This document shows, in pieces, positions 1 through 12,717 of a DNA stretch of 64,000 bases. Position 1 is the first letter of the stretch, and every line of letters starts with the position of its first letter. The position numbers and the translations under genes are program-made. The notes below the pieces were generated by a model, which was given only the letters and a program-made list of their open reading frames with translations, did not search any database and was not told where the DNA came from. This DNA is from Setoptus koraiensis (lineage: Eukaryota; Arthropoda): NCBI GenBank assembly GCA_048013815.1, contig CM106585.1, positions 13,144,001 to 13,208,000 of the forward strand, written 5' to 3'.

Positions 1-2699
1 GCGAGCGACCGATCGGCCAGGTAAGAGCCGGGCAATAGGCGGCTGAAGGCCGCCGAGAGCTGGCCAGATTTGAATACGTAAGCACCGCGTCGGGCTCTCG
101 ACGCGGGCGCCACACGTGCCCACCGGCCGATTCCTTGCGGTCAGTCGGGCTATTCAGCCTTTGTTTCGGGCTCCCGTTTTGCGGCTCGCTCCCGTTTGCG
201 GCTAGCGCGCATCGTTTCGAGCAGCAATCCGGCCGGCCAAATGTATATCTGATTGAGCCGATTGGCGGGCATGGCCACGGGCGATCCGCTTCGTGATCCG
301 CCGGCATCGCTGGCTCACCTGTGCGCCCGGCGCCCATTCCCGCCGCAACAACATGTTGACCGGCGCCAGCTTCAAATGAGCAGCTGCGCATACTAAACTG
401 CCATTATGATAGCCTCATTTCGCTCACACAGCCAAGCTAACGGTCTCGCGCAGAATATAAATTTCAAAAACTTTTCCGTCGCTATTTGTTTTCGAGAATA
501 CTTGTTGTGAGCATACTTTTCGAGAGATAATTTTGCCTCATTTTCATTCGTGCCGGCCATCTTGGGTGCACGCCACCGCCGCGTCCACGTCGGCGATATA
601 GGACTCTGGCAGAGCTCTTGGGGGCCCGTCGGGGGGTAAGATTAATGGCCGGCCCTGTGGTGTTTGTGTGCGCGGTGCGCGTTGGCCGAAATGGCCGCTC
701 ATTCAAATCGCTAACAACTCAACGCCGCGCCGCACCACAGCCCCCCAAATCTCATCTAAATCTGACGACTATCCATTTTAAATTTAAATTTATTACCAGC
801 CACTAACGAGCTTATTATGCTCAAAAATCAAATCACTGAGCTGGCGGCCGGCGGCCGGTGACTGGCGACGAGCGCGACTGGCAAATTCAAATTGAACCCA
901 GCGCCCAGCTCCAGGCCAAATATCTGGCAAATATCTGACTGTATGATCTAGCGTAACATAATGGCATAAAAGAAGATAAGAAGTGCTGCCGTCTCGCCAA
1001 GACGCGGCGAGCCACCCAATAAATTAGGGCCAACGTATTGGCAGATAATTCAGTTTGAGGCCCCGTGATCACGATGTCCTTGTATTATCGTATGTGCTGG
1101 CGTGACGCACACCTAAAGAATTTCCAGCAGAGATTAGAGTGGATGTGACGGTTATCCGGGCCTTGTCAGTGGCTCCCATCGACATGGCGGCTTAAATTGG
1201 CACTGACGTTTGCTGGCGGGGGCCCGCTCTCAAGGTACCGAACTTGTGCAGCAAAAAAGCGGGGCCACCGGAAAAAGCGGACAATGTCTCGGCTGTCGCG
1301 GCGCCGAGCAGCGGATTGATTTGATTTTGCACGCTTACACCGGCGATCCCATTAGAATCATTCAATCATCGGCCCGTCGTCGGCCAGCCGCTACTCGGGG
1401 CCCCGATCGACGGGCCTGTCGGCGGGCTGAGTGGCGACAGGCACTCCAAACCATAAGTTTGTCGCTGTTGGCCGGCCGGTGTTGTCGTTGGAGTAGCGAT
1501 TGGTAGCGACAAGCGACAAGCCGCTCCAACGGAGCGCCCCACTAAGACGGGCAGCAAATGCAAATGGGCGCCGCTAGTGCTCGCGCCCTTTCTAGATCAG
1601 ATATGATCATCATCAGCATATATCTTAATTAGTAGCTAGTTAACTCATGTCTATAATGGTGTTTACTGTGTCGCTTATTTATCCGGCGGCACGGCGCGCG
1701 GGGCGCATTTCGCCCTGTCGCCGGTGTGTCTGGCTGCGCCCGCTAGGCAGAGATGATTATGCTAATAATAATTTATCCGGAAGTTTCTTCAGAAACTGCC
1801 ACTGCAACGCTGTGTGTTCTGCTAATAATAGAGCGCGCAATAGGCACAACACATGCAATGGCTCGTGCTGCTCACTGAGGCATACGCAGTGGCTCCGCCA
1901 GACCAACTGCACTTTTGGCCTCATTTGGGGCCCCATTGTGCCGGCCCCAGCATGCACAAGTGCGAGAGAGGCGGCCGAATAGGAGCGGTGTGTGAGCAGT
2001 CCCGTGGGCGCCGTCCGACGGGACCATCCGCTGGACGGGCCCAGACGTGGAGCATATCTACAAGTCGTCGTCGTCGTCGTCAGTGGTGTGGCCAGTCGCA
2101 CTGGCCCCATCGACCGACGACTGGTGACTGTTGCCAGCAACCAACACAACCACCGCCAGCGAAGATCATTTGCATAATGTAGGCAAGGTACAAATTGTGC
2201 AACGTCACAACAACTACTGATCACTGAACTGCTGATATCTATCTAACTTATTCAATCCAACTAACTCGCTGGCCAACTAAATGCCAACTGCAATAGCTAC
2301 AGATAGATCCAGACCAACACAACAACGTGCCGGCCTGGCTCAGCCGAAAATGCGCACAACTTTTACTGTCTAGATCTCTTTATCTCGACACCAAGTGATA
2401 AACAAGTGCAATGTCGCACACTCACGCTGTGTGTCACGCCCGGCGTGTTGCTCCAACGGAAATAGATGCGACAGAGGCACCCACCTTTGAGCGGGCCTCT
2501 TTTCCCTCAAGCGGGCCTATAGATGCCCTTTTAAGGTTGAGCTCGCATGGCCTGTTCGAGCTTGCCAATTTGAGCCTACAAAGTCAGAAAATTTTACACT
2601 GTATGACTGTCTGAGCTGCTTTTCCAACGTTGGCAAGGCACGCAATCGGTTTTTCGGGTTAACTGCATTTGCATTGAAAATTGTGGAACGCCTTCGAGA
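1..2699. other. GC-rich non-coding stretch
   Basis: No gene is supported. It holds a short (GTC)6 run (2068-2088), two GGGGCCCC palindromes and several GGCCGGCC octamers. Open frames here overlap each other on both strands and resemble nothing known. Confidence 0.5.
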
Positions 2700-2799
2700 C
2701 CCGCAATTAAAAAACATTATGTCTGCGTTGTGTGTCGCCTACATGCCAGACATTCCCCATGGTCAGCTCTATTATTTAGTTGGTTTTTTGTCTGTTTTT

Positions 2800-2837
2800 T
2801 CTGTTTTTCTGGCGTGTGCACACGCCAGAAAAACAGA
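2800..2837. repeat. 38-bp perfect palindrome
   Basis: Symmetric around GTGTGCACAC with no loop. Each half reads TCTGTTTTTCTGGCGTGTG outward to inward or its complement. The bases on either side diverge at once. Confidence 0.9.
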
Positions 2838-2956
2838 CAAATAACCGTCGTGTCTCGTCGGCCAGTTGGCGCACAATACGACTAGCAGACAAAATAAAGA
2901 CGACTAGTATCGTGTACAGACACGAAAGAGGGCGCAACTGTACCTGCGCGAGCTTG

Positions 2957-3079
2957 TCGAAATTAGCGTTTTTTTCAGTCGAAATGAGCGTTTTTTCCGT
3001 TTTTCCAGTCGAAATAAGCGCTTTTTCGGTTTTTCCAGTCGGAATAAGCGTTTTTTCGGTTTTTGCCAGTCGAAATTGG
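2957..3079. repeat. 30-bp minisatellite, about 4 copies
   Basis: The unit begins AGTCGAAATAAGCG and continues with T-runs broken by CGG. Full copies start at 2977, 3007 and 3037, with partial ones on both sides. Copies differ by one to three bases. The unit is ten codons long, so it produces spurious repeated peptides. Confidence 0.9.
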
Positions 3080-5106
3080 TTATCTGCGGTAATTCGGAGC
3101 AGTTTTTGGTTATTCGGAACACAAAAGTTATCAATTCGAAATTCATCGACAGTCAAGATTTGATGTGGATTTTTTTTTCTGTCTGACAGAAAGAGACGAA
3201 ATTCGGTAGACTTCGAATGAATCATTCGAATTGGCTGCGCTCAAGGAGGAAGTTTCTGGGTTTTGTCACCATTAGAAAATTTTCTGTTCGGAGCCGATTC
3301 TATCATCGTTAATGATCAGCTCACTAGAGAGCGACTTTGCGATTCGGCCCATCACCGAAATGATTCAATTCAAGATTCGGCGATTTCGACTGATTGTGTT
3401 TGTATCACTCTATTCACTGTTTAGTTTCACTATTTGTAGGTGGCCACAAATACAACGCTGGAGGACAATGGACAGTGTTCAATATTTTCGGGTTACCAGT
3501 GGCATTTTCGGAATAATTGGAGTTTCCGTTAGCACAAATGATGTCATATCGGAGATGTGAATTTTTGGCCGGCCATTCATCATGGAAATGTTGATACCGA
3601 AATGACTGACAACATCATAACGAAAGATGGTGTCATCTGGCGCTTGATCGCGCTGCGTTTCAACGCACTTCGGCCGCCGAAGTTCGGCGCACTGGTTTCG
3701 GGTGATGCAACTAATTTTTCTGTTGGCTTATGCAACTGGTTTTGCACCGGAAATGCCGGTATATGTCGTATGTTATGACATATAGTGAGAACATATGATA
3801 AGACCAACATGCAATGTGAATGAGACCGAAAGCGGGTGGGCACGGAAAAAGGCCTGGTGATTTGTGGCAATTTTAAGCGCAAAATGCGTTCAAAAATGGT
3901 GCCAGCGAAAAGTGAAAAAATGACCAACGGGCCGCTAACGGTTCGAGTGGGCCCATGTGACTCGAGAAGCGAGCATGGATATAGATGTCGCGATATAGAT
4001 GGCGACGGGCAAAATTGATTATAGTTTAGCACTTGGTGTGTCTCGCACGGGCGACGTTTCTGTCATCGATAGCGCCGATGGCCAGCGAGCGCCCAGGCCA
4101 GCAATAAGTAATAACGTTATGACGTTTAAAATAATCATTTATATCCCCTGTCCATTTGTTTGCCGTGGCGCCCGTGTGCCAGCTCGCCACTTCAATTCTA
4201 ACGGTTCGTGTCTTGGACGTCTCTATTATGGGCCACTGTCGGCCTCGCTATCGTTGGCGCCATCACAATTGGGGCGCCAGTGGCACCTATCATCGCCGTT
4301 ATGAGCCATATAATCTGGGCGCATTGAAGCACAGGTGTAAGCGCCCGTTTTGGCGTAGGTGGATCCCCATTGGCCGCTGGCTGGCTGGCTGGCTGGTCAG
4401 CGGCGAATCGTGCGACCCGCCGAAACAACGCCGGCCAGCGGCCAGAAAGGGGCCACGTAGGGCCCCTTTTAAAGTAATAAATGGTCAGCGGTGGGTTGTT
4501 GTTTTTCGTCTTAGGTCATTCACAATGGGGGCAGGCCGCTATTGGGCGCTGTACGCTGGTCATTGGGGCAATCTCATCGACAATTGCAAGTTATATAACC
4601 AAGACACTAGACAACTCTAATCTGCCACGTCCCTAACGGTGGGGCCCCTAACGACGCTAACGCGCTCGCGCTTGCCAGCCAGCCAGCCGGCCCGTTTGTG
4701 CGTCTGGCCGGCGTGTCCTTGACTAGAGATAAAGGCAAGCCTGTCTGGCGTGTGGCCCCTATCGCACGTTTCGTTTCAACAACAGCGACAACGGCAACAA
4801 CATTTCGCGGCAGCAGCGTCGTGCTCACAATGCTCACGTCGGCCGGGGCCCCATTGTTATGACTTGCTGGCTGGCTCACTGGCTGGCTTGCTTGCCGGCG
4901 AACAGTGGGCCTCAGAGCAGTTGGCCAGTTGCGCGAGCCATAACAACAATTTGGTCGTAACAATCTTTTGTCTGCAACCATTCCTATATCAACTCGCTTG
5001 TTGGCTAATCTAGCGCTTCGCCAGCAACAGTATCAGCTGAGCCGTTGGCGGTTGGTGCTCGATGGAAGTGATCAACAATAATCATTGCATCAATGACTAT
5101 AAAGAT

Positions 5107-5144
5107 CCAGCCAGTCAGCCAGCCAGTCAGCCAGCCAGCCAGCG
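5107..5144. repeat. CAGC/CAGT tetranucleotide run
   Basis: Imperfect (CAGC)n with two CAGT units. Confidence 0.85.
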
Positions 5145-5443
5145 AGAGAGACCCATCGAGCTTGCAAGTGGCCTCGGTGGGCAACGGCGCCGGCCAGAGC
5201 TCGCTCGACCGTCCAAATGAGCGCCACCGCCCGATATCTGCGGGCCGGTATCCCGGGCTCTGGCGCACAATCTGCAGTGCAGATATCGGGCAGCAGTGTT
5301 GTTGCCCAATTGCGCCAACAACTGACTTGTAAGAGAGCGCCAGGCAACAATGAGGCCTCAACCTTCGGAGTTGCAAGTTAGGAGGGGCGCGCGGACGTGC
5401 GAATGGGCCCGTCTCAGATGCCGGCCCGCCAAGATACCAGGAT

Positions 5444-5499
5444 ACCGAAACACCGAAACACCGAAACACCGAAGTACCGAAACACCGAAACACCGAATA
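5444..5499. repeat. 8-bp tandem array ACCGAAAC, 7 copies
   Basis: Seven head-to-tail units, five of them exact. It ends directly against the long inverted repeat at 5507-5561. Confidence 0.93.
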
Positions 5500-5506
5500 T
5501 TTTGGG

Positions 5507-5561
5507 CCATTTATCCATTTATCTGGTCAACCGAGTATTGACCAGATAAATGGATAAATGG
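5507..5561. repeat. 24-bp perfect inverted repeat, 7-base loop
   Basis: Arms at 5507-5530 and 5538-5561 are exact complements (inner end TCTGGTCAA / TTGACCAGA). Pairing extends a few bases further with one bulge. It could form a cruciform or an RNA hairpin. Confidence 0.92.
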
Positions 5562-5915
5562 GCAAAATAAAGCGAGCTTGCTTTTTGTTGTTGTGTCGTC
5601 GTCGTCGTTATTGACCAGATAGCGCGCACACAAGGCGAATTGCAGCAGACCATTTGCAACATTCGCGTGATACCGCCGCCAACTCATTAATGACAACATA
5701 GAGCCTGGCCTGTAATTATCTCTCGAGCCATCGCGCCCAAACTCAGCTCGCCAATGCTACTAAATTGCCGCTGATCGCAAAGTTTCTTTTAATTAATTAA
5801 AGAGGTCAACTTGCGCTGCAGATACTAAAGTCTCGCGAGCGACTCAGTGAACCGGCCGGCCGGCCGGGTATTTTCTCGATAAAGTCGTGCCATCTCTTTT
5901 GATTGGATGTCGGTC

Positions 5916-5933
5916 GGTGTGTGTGTGTGTGTG
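5916..5933. repeat. (GT)8 microsatellite
   Basis: Pure GT run. Confidence 0.9.
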
Positions 5934-6878
5934 ATTCTTGGTCGCACTTGAAGCGAAAGCGGCCCACTTCAATTTGTCCCATTTTAATTCCTACTGCCGG
6001 CACTAATTTCGCCGCCGATATCTATGTCTATTTGTTTGCACTCAAACAAATGGACAAACTGGGCGCTCGTTGAACCGAATCGCCGCGCAATTGAACGCCG
6101 TCGCTACGGGATACTTTTCGCCGCGATACTTTGGGCGCTATTTTCGGGATAATTCATGAGCCTCGGGTTTGGGATTACCGAGAATATTTCGGGCATAATT
6201 ATGAGTGGTTGAGGGCGCTGCGGGCGCGTCCCTGACCTCGGCGCGCGCGGGCACACGCGGCCAAACGCGGCCCACAAATGACAATGAACCGGCCAGCGCC
6301 GACAGTATATGTAATGGCTCAATGTCAACCAGGCACAACCTGCCAATTTGGGCCCCAATACCAACGGATCATTAATAGATGCGGCAATAATCGGTTGTTG
6401 TAGCCGGTGCGCGTGTTGGCCCGCTACTTTGTCGACGCGTCCGCCGAGCCGCACGCCCCCGCCCCCGCGCACGAGCGCCGCTCATTAGCCGCAACAAGGC
6501 GGCCGCGCGGTTTTGTTTGTGCTTGCTCATTAATCGGCCATTATTTCGGACACTGGCCGCGCGCCGGCCACTAACAGTCGAGCGGAGACATGTCGTCGGC
6601 TTGCCATCGACAGGCCGGCCAATGGATAATCTGGCTCATCTCTCGCGCACAGGTGAGTTGCGCCTGGCGAGAGGCCTGCCAACTATGATTTGTTGTTGTT
6701 CGTGTGCGGAATTCACCTGTGCGCCCCCCCCCCACACACACACTGGCCATTGTCAGACGGCTGTCGAGTGCACAAGTGACAATCGCCTGAGTGTGTGTAG
6801 TGGTGCGTCGGTTTGCCTGACGACGTTATTAACTGACGACACGTACACCAGGTGCATTGGCATGCATATTTGTTACGC

Positions 6879-6902
6879 GCACACACACACACACACGCAC
6901 AC
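6879..6902. repeat. (AC)n microsatellite
   Basis: AC run with one CGC break. Confidence 0.9.
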
Positions 6903-7144
6903 TGCACGCGCATCCGATGTCCGATTGGCGAGTCCGTGGCACTGGCAAGCGAGTCAGTGGCCAAATGGAGCGGGTTACGATTGGGCAATGTGCACCAATT
7001 GCGTCATGCAAACAATGCATCGGTGCAGAGAGAAACGCGCACACGCGCGCCACCGAGTTGATGCAAAATCTCATTAAGTCCGCCACTGGCGACCGCCACT
7101 ATCACTACTTCCACTGGAGCCGCCAATTCTTTTGTCTGTACACA

Positions 7145-7195
7145 CGGTTACGTAACGTTGCGTACCGTTACGTACCGTTACGTACCGTTATGTCT
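7145..7195. repeat. 10-bp tandem array CGTTACGTAC, about 5 copies
   Basis: Three nearly exact central units with degenerate ends. The unit contains the palindrome TACGTA. Confidence 0.88.
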
Positions 7196-7331
7196 GAATG
7201 TGCCGCTGCGCCACATACCGACCGACCGGCGCTGGCCGGCCCGCCGCTCGCGGCGCCTCTCAGTTTCGCCATTTGTCATGAAACCGGCGCGAATGCCGCA
7301 ATGGGCGACTGATTAACACACACTAGCTCGC

Positions 7332-7455
7332 CGTTGTTGTTGTTGTTGTCGTTGTCGTTGTTGTTGTTGTCGTTGTTGTTGTCGTCGTTCTCGCTGCCGT
7401 TGCTGTTGTTGTTGCTGCTGTTGCTGGCTGTGTAGTTGTTGTCGCTGGCGTCGTT
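7332..7455. repeat. GTT/GTC triplet array
   Basis: About 120 bases of imperfect GTT, GTC and GCT triplets. Confidence 0.92.
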
Positions 7456-8739
7456 TTTGCGCCTCGTCTCACTTTTTGCCTCAGCGCTCCTTCCTCTGTG
7501 CCCCCCGCTCTCGCTCGCCCTCTCAAAGGCTTAACGTGTTGATGGGGCCACGGGCAGCCATAAAGATGGCCGCGCGTGGCTGTGTGCCGGCGGTGTCCGC
7601 CGGACTTTCCCCGGCGCCTCTATCTTTGTCTCTATCTCTGCAGCGCGCTTTTGCTCGCGTTTGCTCGTGTTTGTGCGCCCCTATATACCATGCTCCGTGC
7701 ACAGCGCTATGCACAATACTGTGCACAATGGCCCCCCAACAGCCGACGAGCGAAATCATTAATCTTATCCCTTTGTCTCATGTTGCCAGCTCGCTCTGTC
7801 CGGCGCCCTTGCCCGCGCTCCGAGTGACTGAGTGAGCAGGGCGCACACAAGGGCGCCAACAAGGCGCGCGCCACTAGCATATTGGCACACGCACACGCAC
7901 GCCAACAGCAATAAACCACCAGCCATCTACTTCAGCGGCCGCAGCGCCAAACTACCGCCTCCAATTTACCTGCCGGCCGCAGCGCCAACTACAGCCACAC
8001 GGGCCGCAACAACCGCGCCAACGACGGCCGCCGCGGCCGGTCACCTGGCTGTTGCCCGCCAGTATCATGGCAACAGCAGCGAAACGGGGCCAACAACAGC
8101 CAACGACGGCCAACAGCGGCCACAACCACCCACTTGGCGCCCACCGATGGGGCGCCCGAGACAATTACCATTAGACAACAACAACTGCACACAAGTCGCT
8201 TGTTAGGCGGCTCGACGCAGCGCTGGCGCCAGTGCGGGGCCCATCAATTGGGCCCGCACTCACACCGGCGGCCAGTTGGCCGCGTCTCGGGCCAACCGAC
8301 GGCTTCTCTCTGAGGGGAAGCGCTCCTTTGAGGGGCGAATATCGCCCCTTTGTTTGTGTGCAGCGGTGGCATTAGCATTATAGCACCTTACCGCTAATTG
8401 CGAGTGTCAACCCCATCTGTTGGCCAGAAATCACTTGTATCGCGATTCGCATACACACTCGATCACGGATACGCAATTGATCGCAACAGCCAATCACTGG
8501 CGAGCCGCCTAATAAGCGACGGTGGCGACACTATCGCTTATACTCCCAGCAGACGGGGCCCCCGCAAAGCAAGATTGTGTCAATTTGCATGAAACAAATA
8601 CTAATCCCATCAGTTTGTCGCCAGTCTGGCGTCGACGTTAATGTCCCGCAGGCCACTAAAAAACAGCGCCGCCAAGACCAATTGTGGTGCGTTTTTGCCA
8701 AGGGGCCCAATCAACTGCGCCGCTTGTGATGCGGCCCGG

Positions 8740-8797
8740 CCCGATCCGCGAGCGCCAAGACCCGATCCGCGAGCGCCTAGACCCGATCCGCGAGTGG
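8740..8797. repeat. 21-bp tandem repeat, 2.8 copies
   Basis: Units start CCCGATCCGCGAGCGCC at 8740, 8761 and 8782. Confidence 0.9.
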
Positions 8798-9490
8798 TCC
8801 GCAACGATCGCAACGAACAGATCGTCTGCGCCAGATGAGCTCGGCGCAACGCGCGCGCAAACAATGTTTCCGAAAAGAACCGAAAGAGGCCAGACAATTT
8901 GCAGATAGCGACGCATAACCGAGCATCAGATCACCGCTAAAATGGCCGGCATGACACCAGTTCAGTGAGAGCCCCACCGAAAGCCAAGTGGCAGTGATTC
9001 ATTAGCGCAACCAACCAATTTTCGCATCACAATGCCCTGAATGCGGGCAACCCGACGCATTCACACAATGCGAGCCATTGTTTTGCCCTGTGCAAGATCG
9101 CCAAAAGCCAAGATTGGCGCGGAAATTTATGGAAAAATCTATTATTATTTAAGCTGCATTTAGCTGCAGATTAGATGTGCGTTGTTTGAAAAAATGATTT
9201 TATCATTTTACAATTCGACGCGACAGCGATAGGCGGCGCCGGCCAGCACAACAAACTGACACTTGCTCTGGGAGGCTGTCGCGACGATTGCTGGCCGGTG
9301 TCGGTGGGCGCCCGTTGCGCCGAGCCAAAATTAATGAGCGAAAATGTTTGCGTTCGCGTTTGAGTCGAACTGGCAAAACTGGCGAAAATCGAGCTAGTTG
9401 TTGCACGCATCGCAATGTGTGAAGTCATCCCGAGGGGGCCAGCGACAAAACCATTAAACAACTATTATGTAACAGACACGAGCGACTGGC

Positions 9491-9600
9491 GCTGTCGCTG
9501 TTGTCGCTGTCGTCGTTGTTGTTGTTGTTGTTGTTGCTGTTGTTGTCGTTGCTGATGCTGTTGTTGTCGTTGTCGTTGCTGTTGTTGTTGTTGCTGCTGC
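9491..9600. repeat. GTT/GCT/GTC triplet array
   Basis: Encodes a Q/R-rich peptide on the minus strand, but no flanking coding signal supports a gene. Confidence 0.92.
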
Positions 9601-10396
9601 GTCAGTTGCGGTAAATGGGATAAATTTTTGTGCTGACTTGTAGTTGTCGGCAGTGCACGCATCACGGGCACGCCGAGCTCAAGCAAACGCACCAGCAAAC
9701 AAACAAGCAAACGACTAACAAACCAACGGACACTTCGATGCCGTCGAGCTCGCGCCGGCAAGCTCGCGCTGTCAAGTTGATACTGCCAAGTTCATAGACG
9801 TGGCCCGATTGAATGGTTGTGCGTGCATTGTCTGATAACTGTTACTAGACAGGTAGTTACTAGAGCTATATTATAGGCTATCGTATGGATGTGAGCGCGG
9901 CATGTCGGTGAACAAGATTGAGATGATACATATACGCGCCCGGCGATACGGGCACAATATGAATTATTTAATGGTTAATCATCAATAATCATTACCTCTT
10001 TTACCTGCCACGAGCACTGCCGCCTATCGCTGGCGCAACCAGCTTTTTCTTTGTATTTCTTTATTTATATGTCCACAAATATCTGGCTCGGCGGGCACGC
10101 ACAACAACACCAGCATCCCGCTGTCCTGTCCGACAGAGACAGCGCCTCTACTGGGCAGAGCTCTACTCGAAGCTCTGCCCAAAGCTCCATCGCGAGCTGA
10201 AAGAAGACTGATGGTGTTACTTTTATCAAAATCTGGCCCGCTTATTAGCCTGGCGCCGGCAGGCGGCAAAAGATGGCGCCACTTGTGCTCTACACTCCAT
10301 CATCGCACAGTCTGCCCATGGCCCATCGGCGGCCATGGCGCACATAGCGACTTTCGCGACTTGCCATTACACCCAGTACAGTCACAAGTCACTGTA

Positions 10397-10480
10397 CACT
10401 GGCCACTGCACACTGGTCACTACACACTGGTCACTACACACTGGTCACTACTAACTGGTCACTACACACTGGTCACTATG
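10397..10480. repeat. 14-bp tandem array CACTGGTCACTACA, about 6 copies
   Basis: Two exact copies at 10411 and 10425, flanked by variants. Confidence 0.9.
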
Positions 10481-10560
10481 GTGAAAATGTATGGTGAAAA
10501 TGTATGGTGAAAATATATGGTGAACATGTATGGCGAACATGTATGCTGAATACGGTGAAT
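10478..10560. repeat. 13-bp tandem array ATGGTGAAAATGT, about 6 copies
   Basis: Follows the 14-bp array without a gap. Units at 10478, 10491, 10504, 10517 and 10530 drift gradually in one direction. Confidence 0.9.
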
Positions 10561-11494
10561 AGCGGCCATCAATTGGAATGGGCAGTGTGACCGTTAGAGT
10601 GCAACGAGACCGAATGACAATCGATGCTGGGCTCCGAGTTAATAACGAGCCCGCTGACCGGCTTAATGACTGGCCAGCGGGGCCCGATTTGCGGCGATTG
10701 TCGTGGCCCCATTGGGGGACAGTCGCATGCGTTCAACTAAATCGGCGTGGGCGACACTCGCCGAAATCTCGTCCATTTTTAACTGTGCGCGAATTTGGAA
10801 CGCGAATAACATAAATAGCCAGCCAGAGATAGAGGCAATATCGGATGATGGCGGTGTGTGCAAGTGGCAACAAAATACATTTGCATTTGCATCAATTGAT
10901 GCCGGTCGCATCAACGTGATTGAGTGTGTGTGTGTGCGTTGTGTGCCCGCCTGTCATCAATAGATAGTAAATGATGGCAAGCTGCTTGATGATAAATTGA
11001 AAGTGCCGTTGCTTGAAAGGAAACAGACAAAGGGCCCCATTCTTTGCCATTGGTTGGGCCGTGGGCGAGCCAGCGGCTAGTCGTAGGCGAGCGTCGGCGA
11101 GCGTCGCAGATGCCGAGATACCGAGCCCATCTATTTATTTGTCTGGCTTTATGATGCAATGAGTGCCCGCCGACAACCACTGCCCACGACTACCAATGAA
11201 ACTAACTGGCGACTAGTGGGCGACAGCACAAATGCCAGCCATCGCCAGCCAGAAATCGCCAAATCCGATTCGCAATCCAAATCGATTGGGGCGCCCCCCA
11301 TCCAGCAGCGCCCATACCTAATGCAACATCTATTAGACTATCAGATTTGCCTGGCTTCATCTCTGGCCTGCTCATCGCTTTGCTCTCTAAATGAATAGAT
11401 GATGAATCAAGATACAATCTACTAATGATGCTGCACACGCACCACAACAACTCTTTGCACCATTCTTGCGTCATTGTGCATCGCGATGGGCGCA

Positions 11495-11572
11495 CCATTG
11501 TATGCGCCCGTCGTGTTGCACCATTGTGTGCGCCCGTCGTGTTGCACCATTGTAGGCGCCCATCGTGTTGCA
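11495..11572. repeat. 26-bp minisatellite, 3 copies
   Basis: Units start CCATTGTATGCGCCCGTCG at 11495, 11521 and 11547. A degenerate fourth precedes them. Confidence 0.92.
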
Positions 11573-11735
11573 CCATGGTCGCCTTTATTCTTGGCAGTGC
11601 CTTGGCACACATATACCGACTCAGTATTACTGCCAGTGCATACTGGCATATATACATACTGCCAATATAATACTGGCTCAATATAGTCACAAATATCGCT
11701 GCTATACGCTTGCCAGTGCAAAGTCACATGGAGCC

Positions 11736-11782
11736 ATTGTCGCTATAGACCTTGCGGGCCATACAAGGTCTATAGCGACAAT
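11736..11782. repeat. 19-bp perfect inverted repeat, 9-base loop
   Basis: Arms ATTGTCGCTATAGACCTTG (11736-11754) and its exact complement (11764-11782). Confidence 0.92.
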
Positions 11783-12630
11783 CGCGACTCGCGACTCAGC
11801 TCAAATCGGCCGACTCAAGCTATCGAGCGGGCCCTGAAGCCACAGACGGAGATAGTTTGCTTGTAGGGTGCTTGTGTGGTTTGTGTGGTGCGCATGGGGC
11901 CGACAATGCCGCGCCGGGCGGCTGCCGTTGCCGGCCGATCGGGTATAAATAAAAATGTTGGCATAAAATCAAAATTTAAAATCATACATGAGATGATCGC
12001 GATCAACGTAATGGCCACGCGCGGTCATTTACATGTTGGGCCGGCCATAAGTCCGTAACTCGCTGTAGCTATCGCGCCCCACCAATCTAAACTCGTTCCG
12101 TTCGAGTGTCGCTGGCGATCTCGTGCAGCGCACAAATGGATGGATCCATCTCGGGCCGGCCGGATCCATCTAGATCGAGGCGGATCTAGATCGAATCGAT
12201 ATAAATCGAGATATTTAGATAGCGGGCAGACGACGAGACGACGCTCGCAGCGACAGTGACAACAAACGACCGCGACACCAGATATAACGATAGTCCGATA
12301 CTTGATGGATAGTCGATGAATGGCACACATTTCGCATTTCGCCACATATCGGCCTGTCGCCGAGTCGCCGTGTCTGCGCGCCGCTCGCTGGGCGCCACTC
12401 TGGCTACATTCTGGCCATATCGGCAATTGCGACTCGGCCGGCACTGGCGCAAATGAGAAAATGGGGCCGCAGTTGGCAAATGAGAAAATGAGGCCGCAGT
12501 TGGCAAAGAGAATTTATCACTGTTGGGGCGCGCGGGCAAAAAATGGCCATTAACTGGGCGTCCCGACGACATGCGGCCAGCAGAGAAATGACGGCCGGCC
12601 CGAGTCGGGTTTTCTCGCGAGGACTCGCGG

Positions 12631-12717
12631 ACTCGCCAAGAGTCGCCAAGAGTCGCCAAGAGTCGCCAAGAGTCGCCAAGAGTCGCCGAGAGTCGCCAAG
12701 AGTCGCCGAGAATCGCG
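12631..12717. repeat. 10-bp tandem array AGTCGCCAAG, about 8-9 copies
   Basis: Mostly exact units, two of them AGTCGCCGAG. Confidence 0.95.

Larger units (their letters stand above)
2700..4130. other. AT-richer island with distinct word use
   Basis: Rich in TTCGAA, TTTTCGG and ATTCGG words, and lacking the CA, CAA and GGGGCC motifs of the flanks. It starts near a 38-bp palindrome and a 30-bp minisatellite. Open frames of about 70-150 codons exist but match nothing I know. It may be an eroded transposon or an unrecognised exon region. Confidence 0.4.

Noticed and set aside
6640-6665. Strong splice-donor-like ACAG/GTGAGT at about 6652
   Set aside because: No exon with recognisable coding sequence precedes it; a similar site at 14144 has the same problem.
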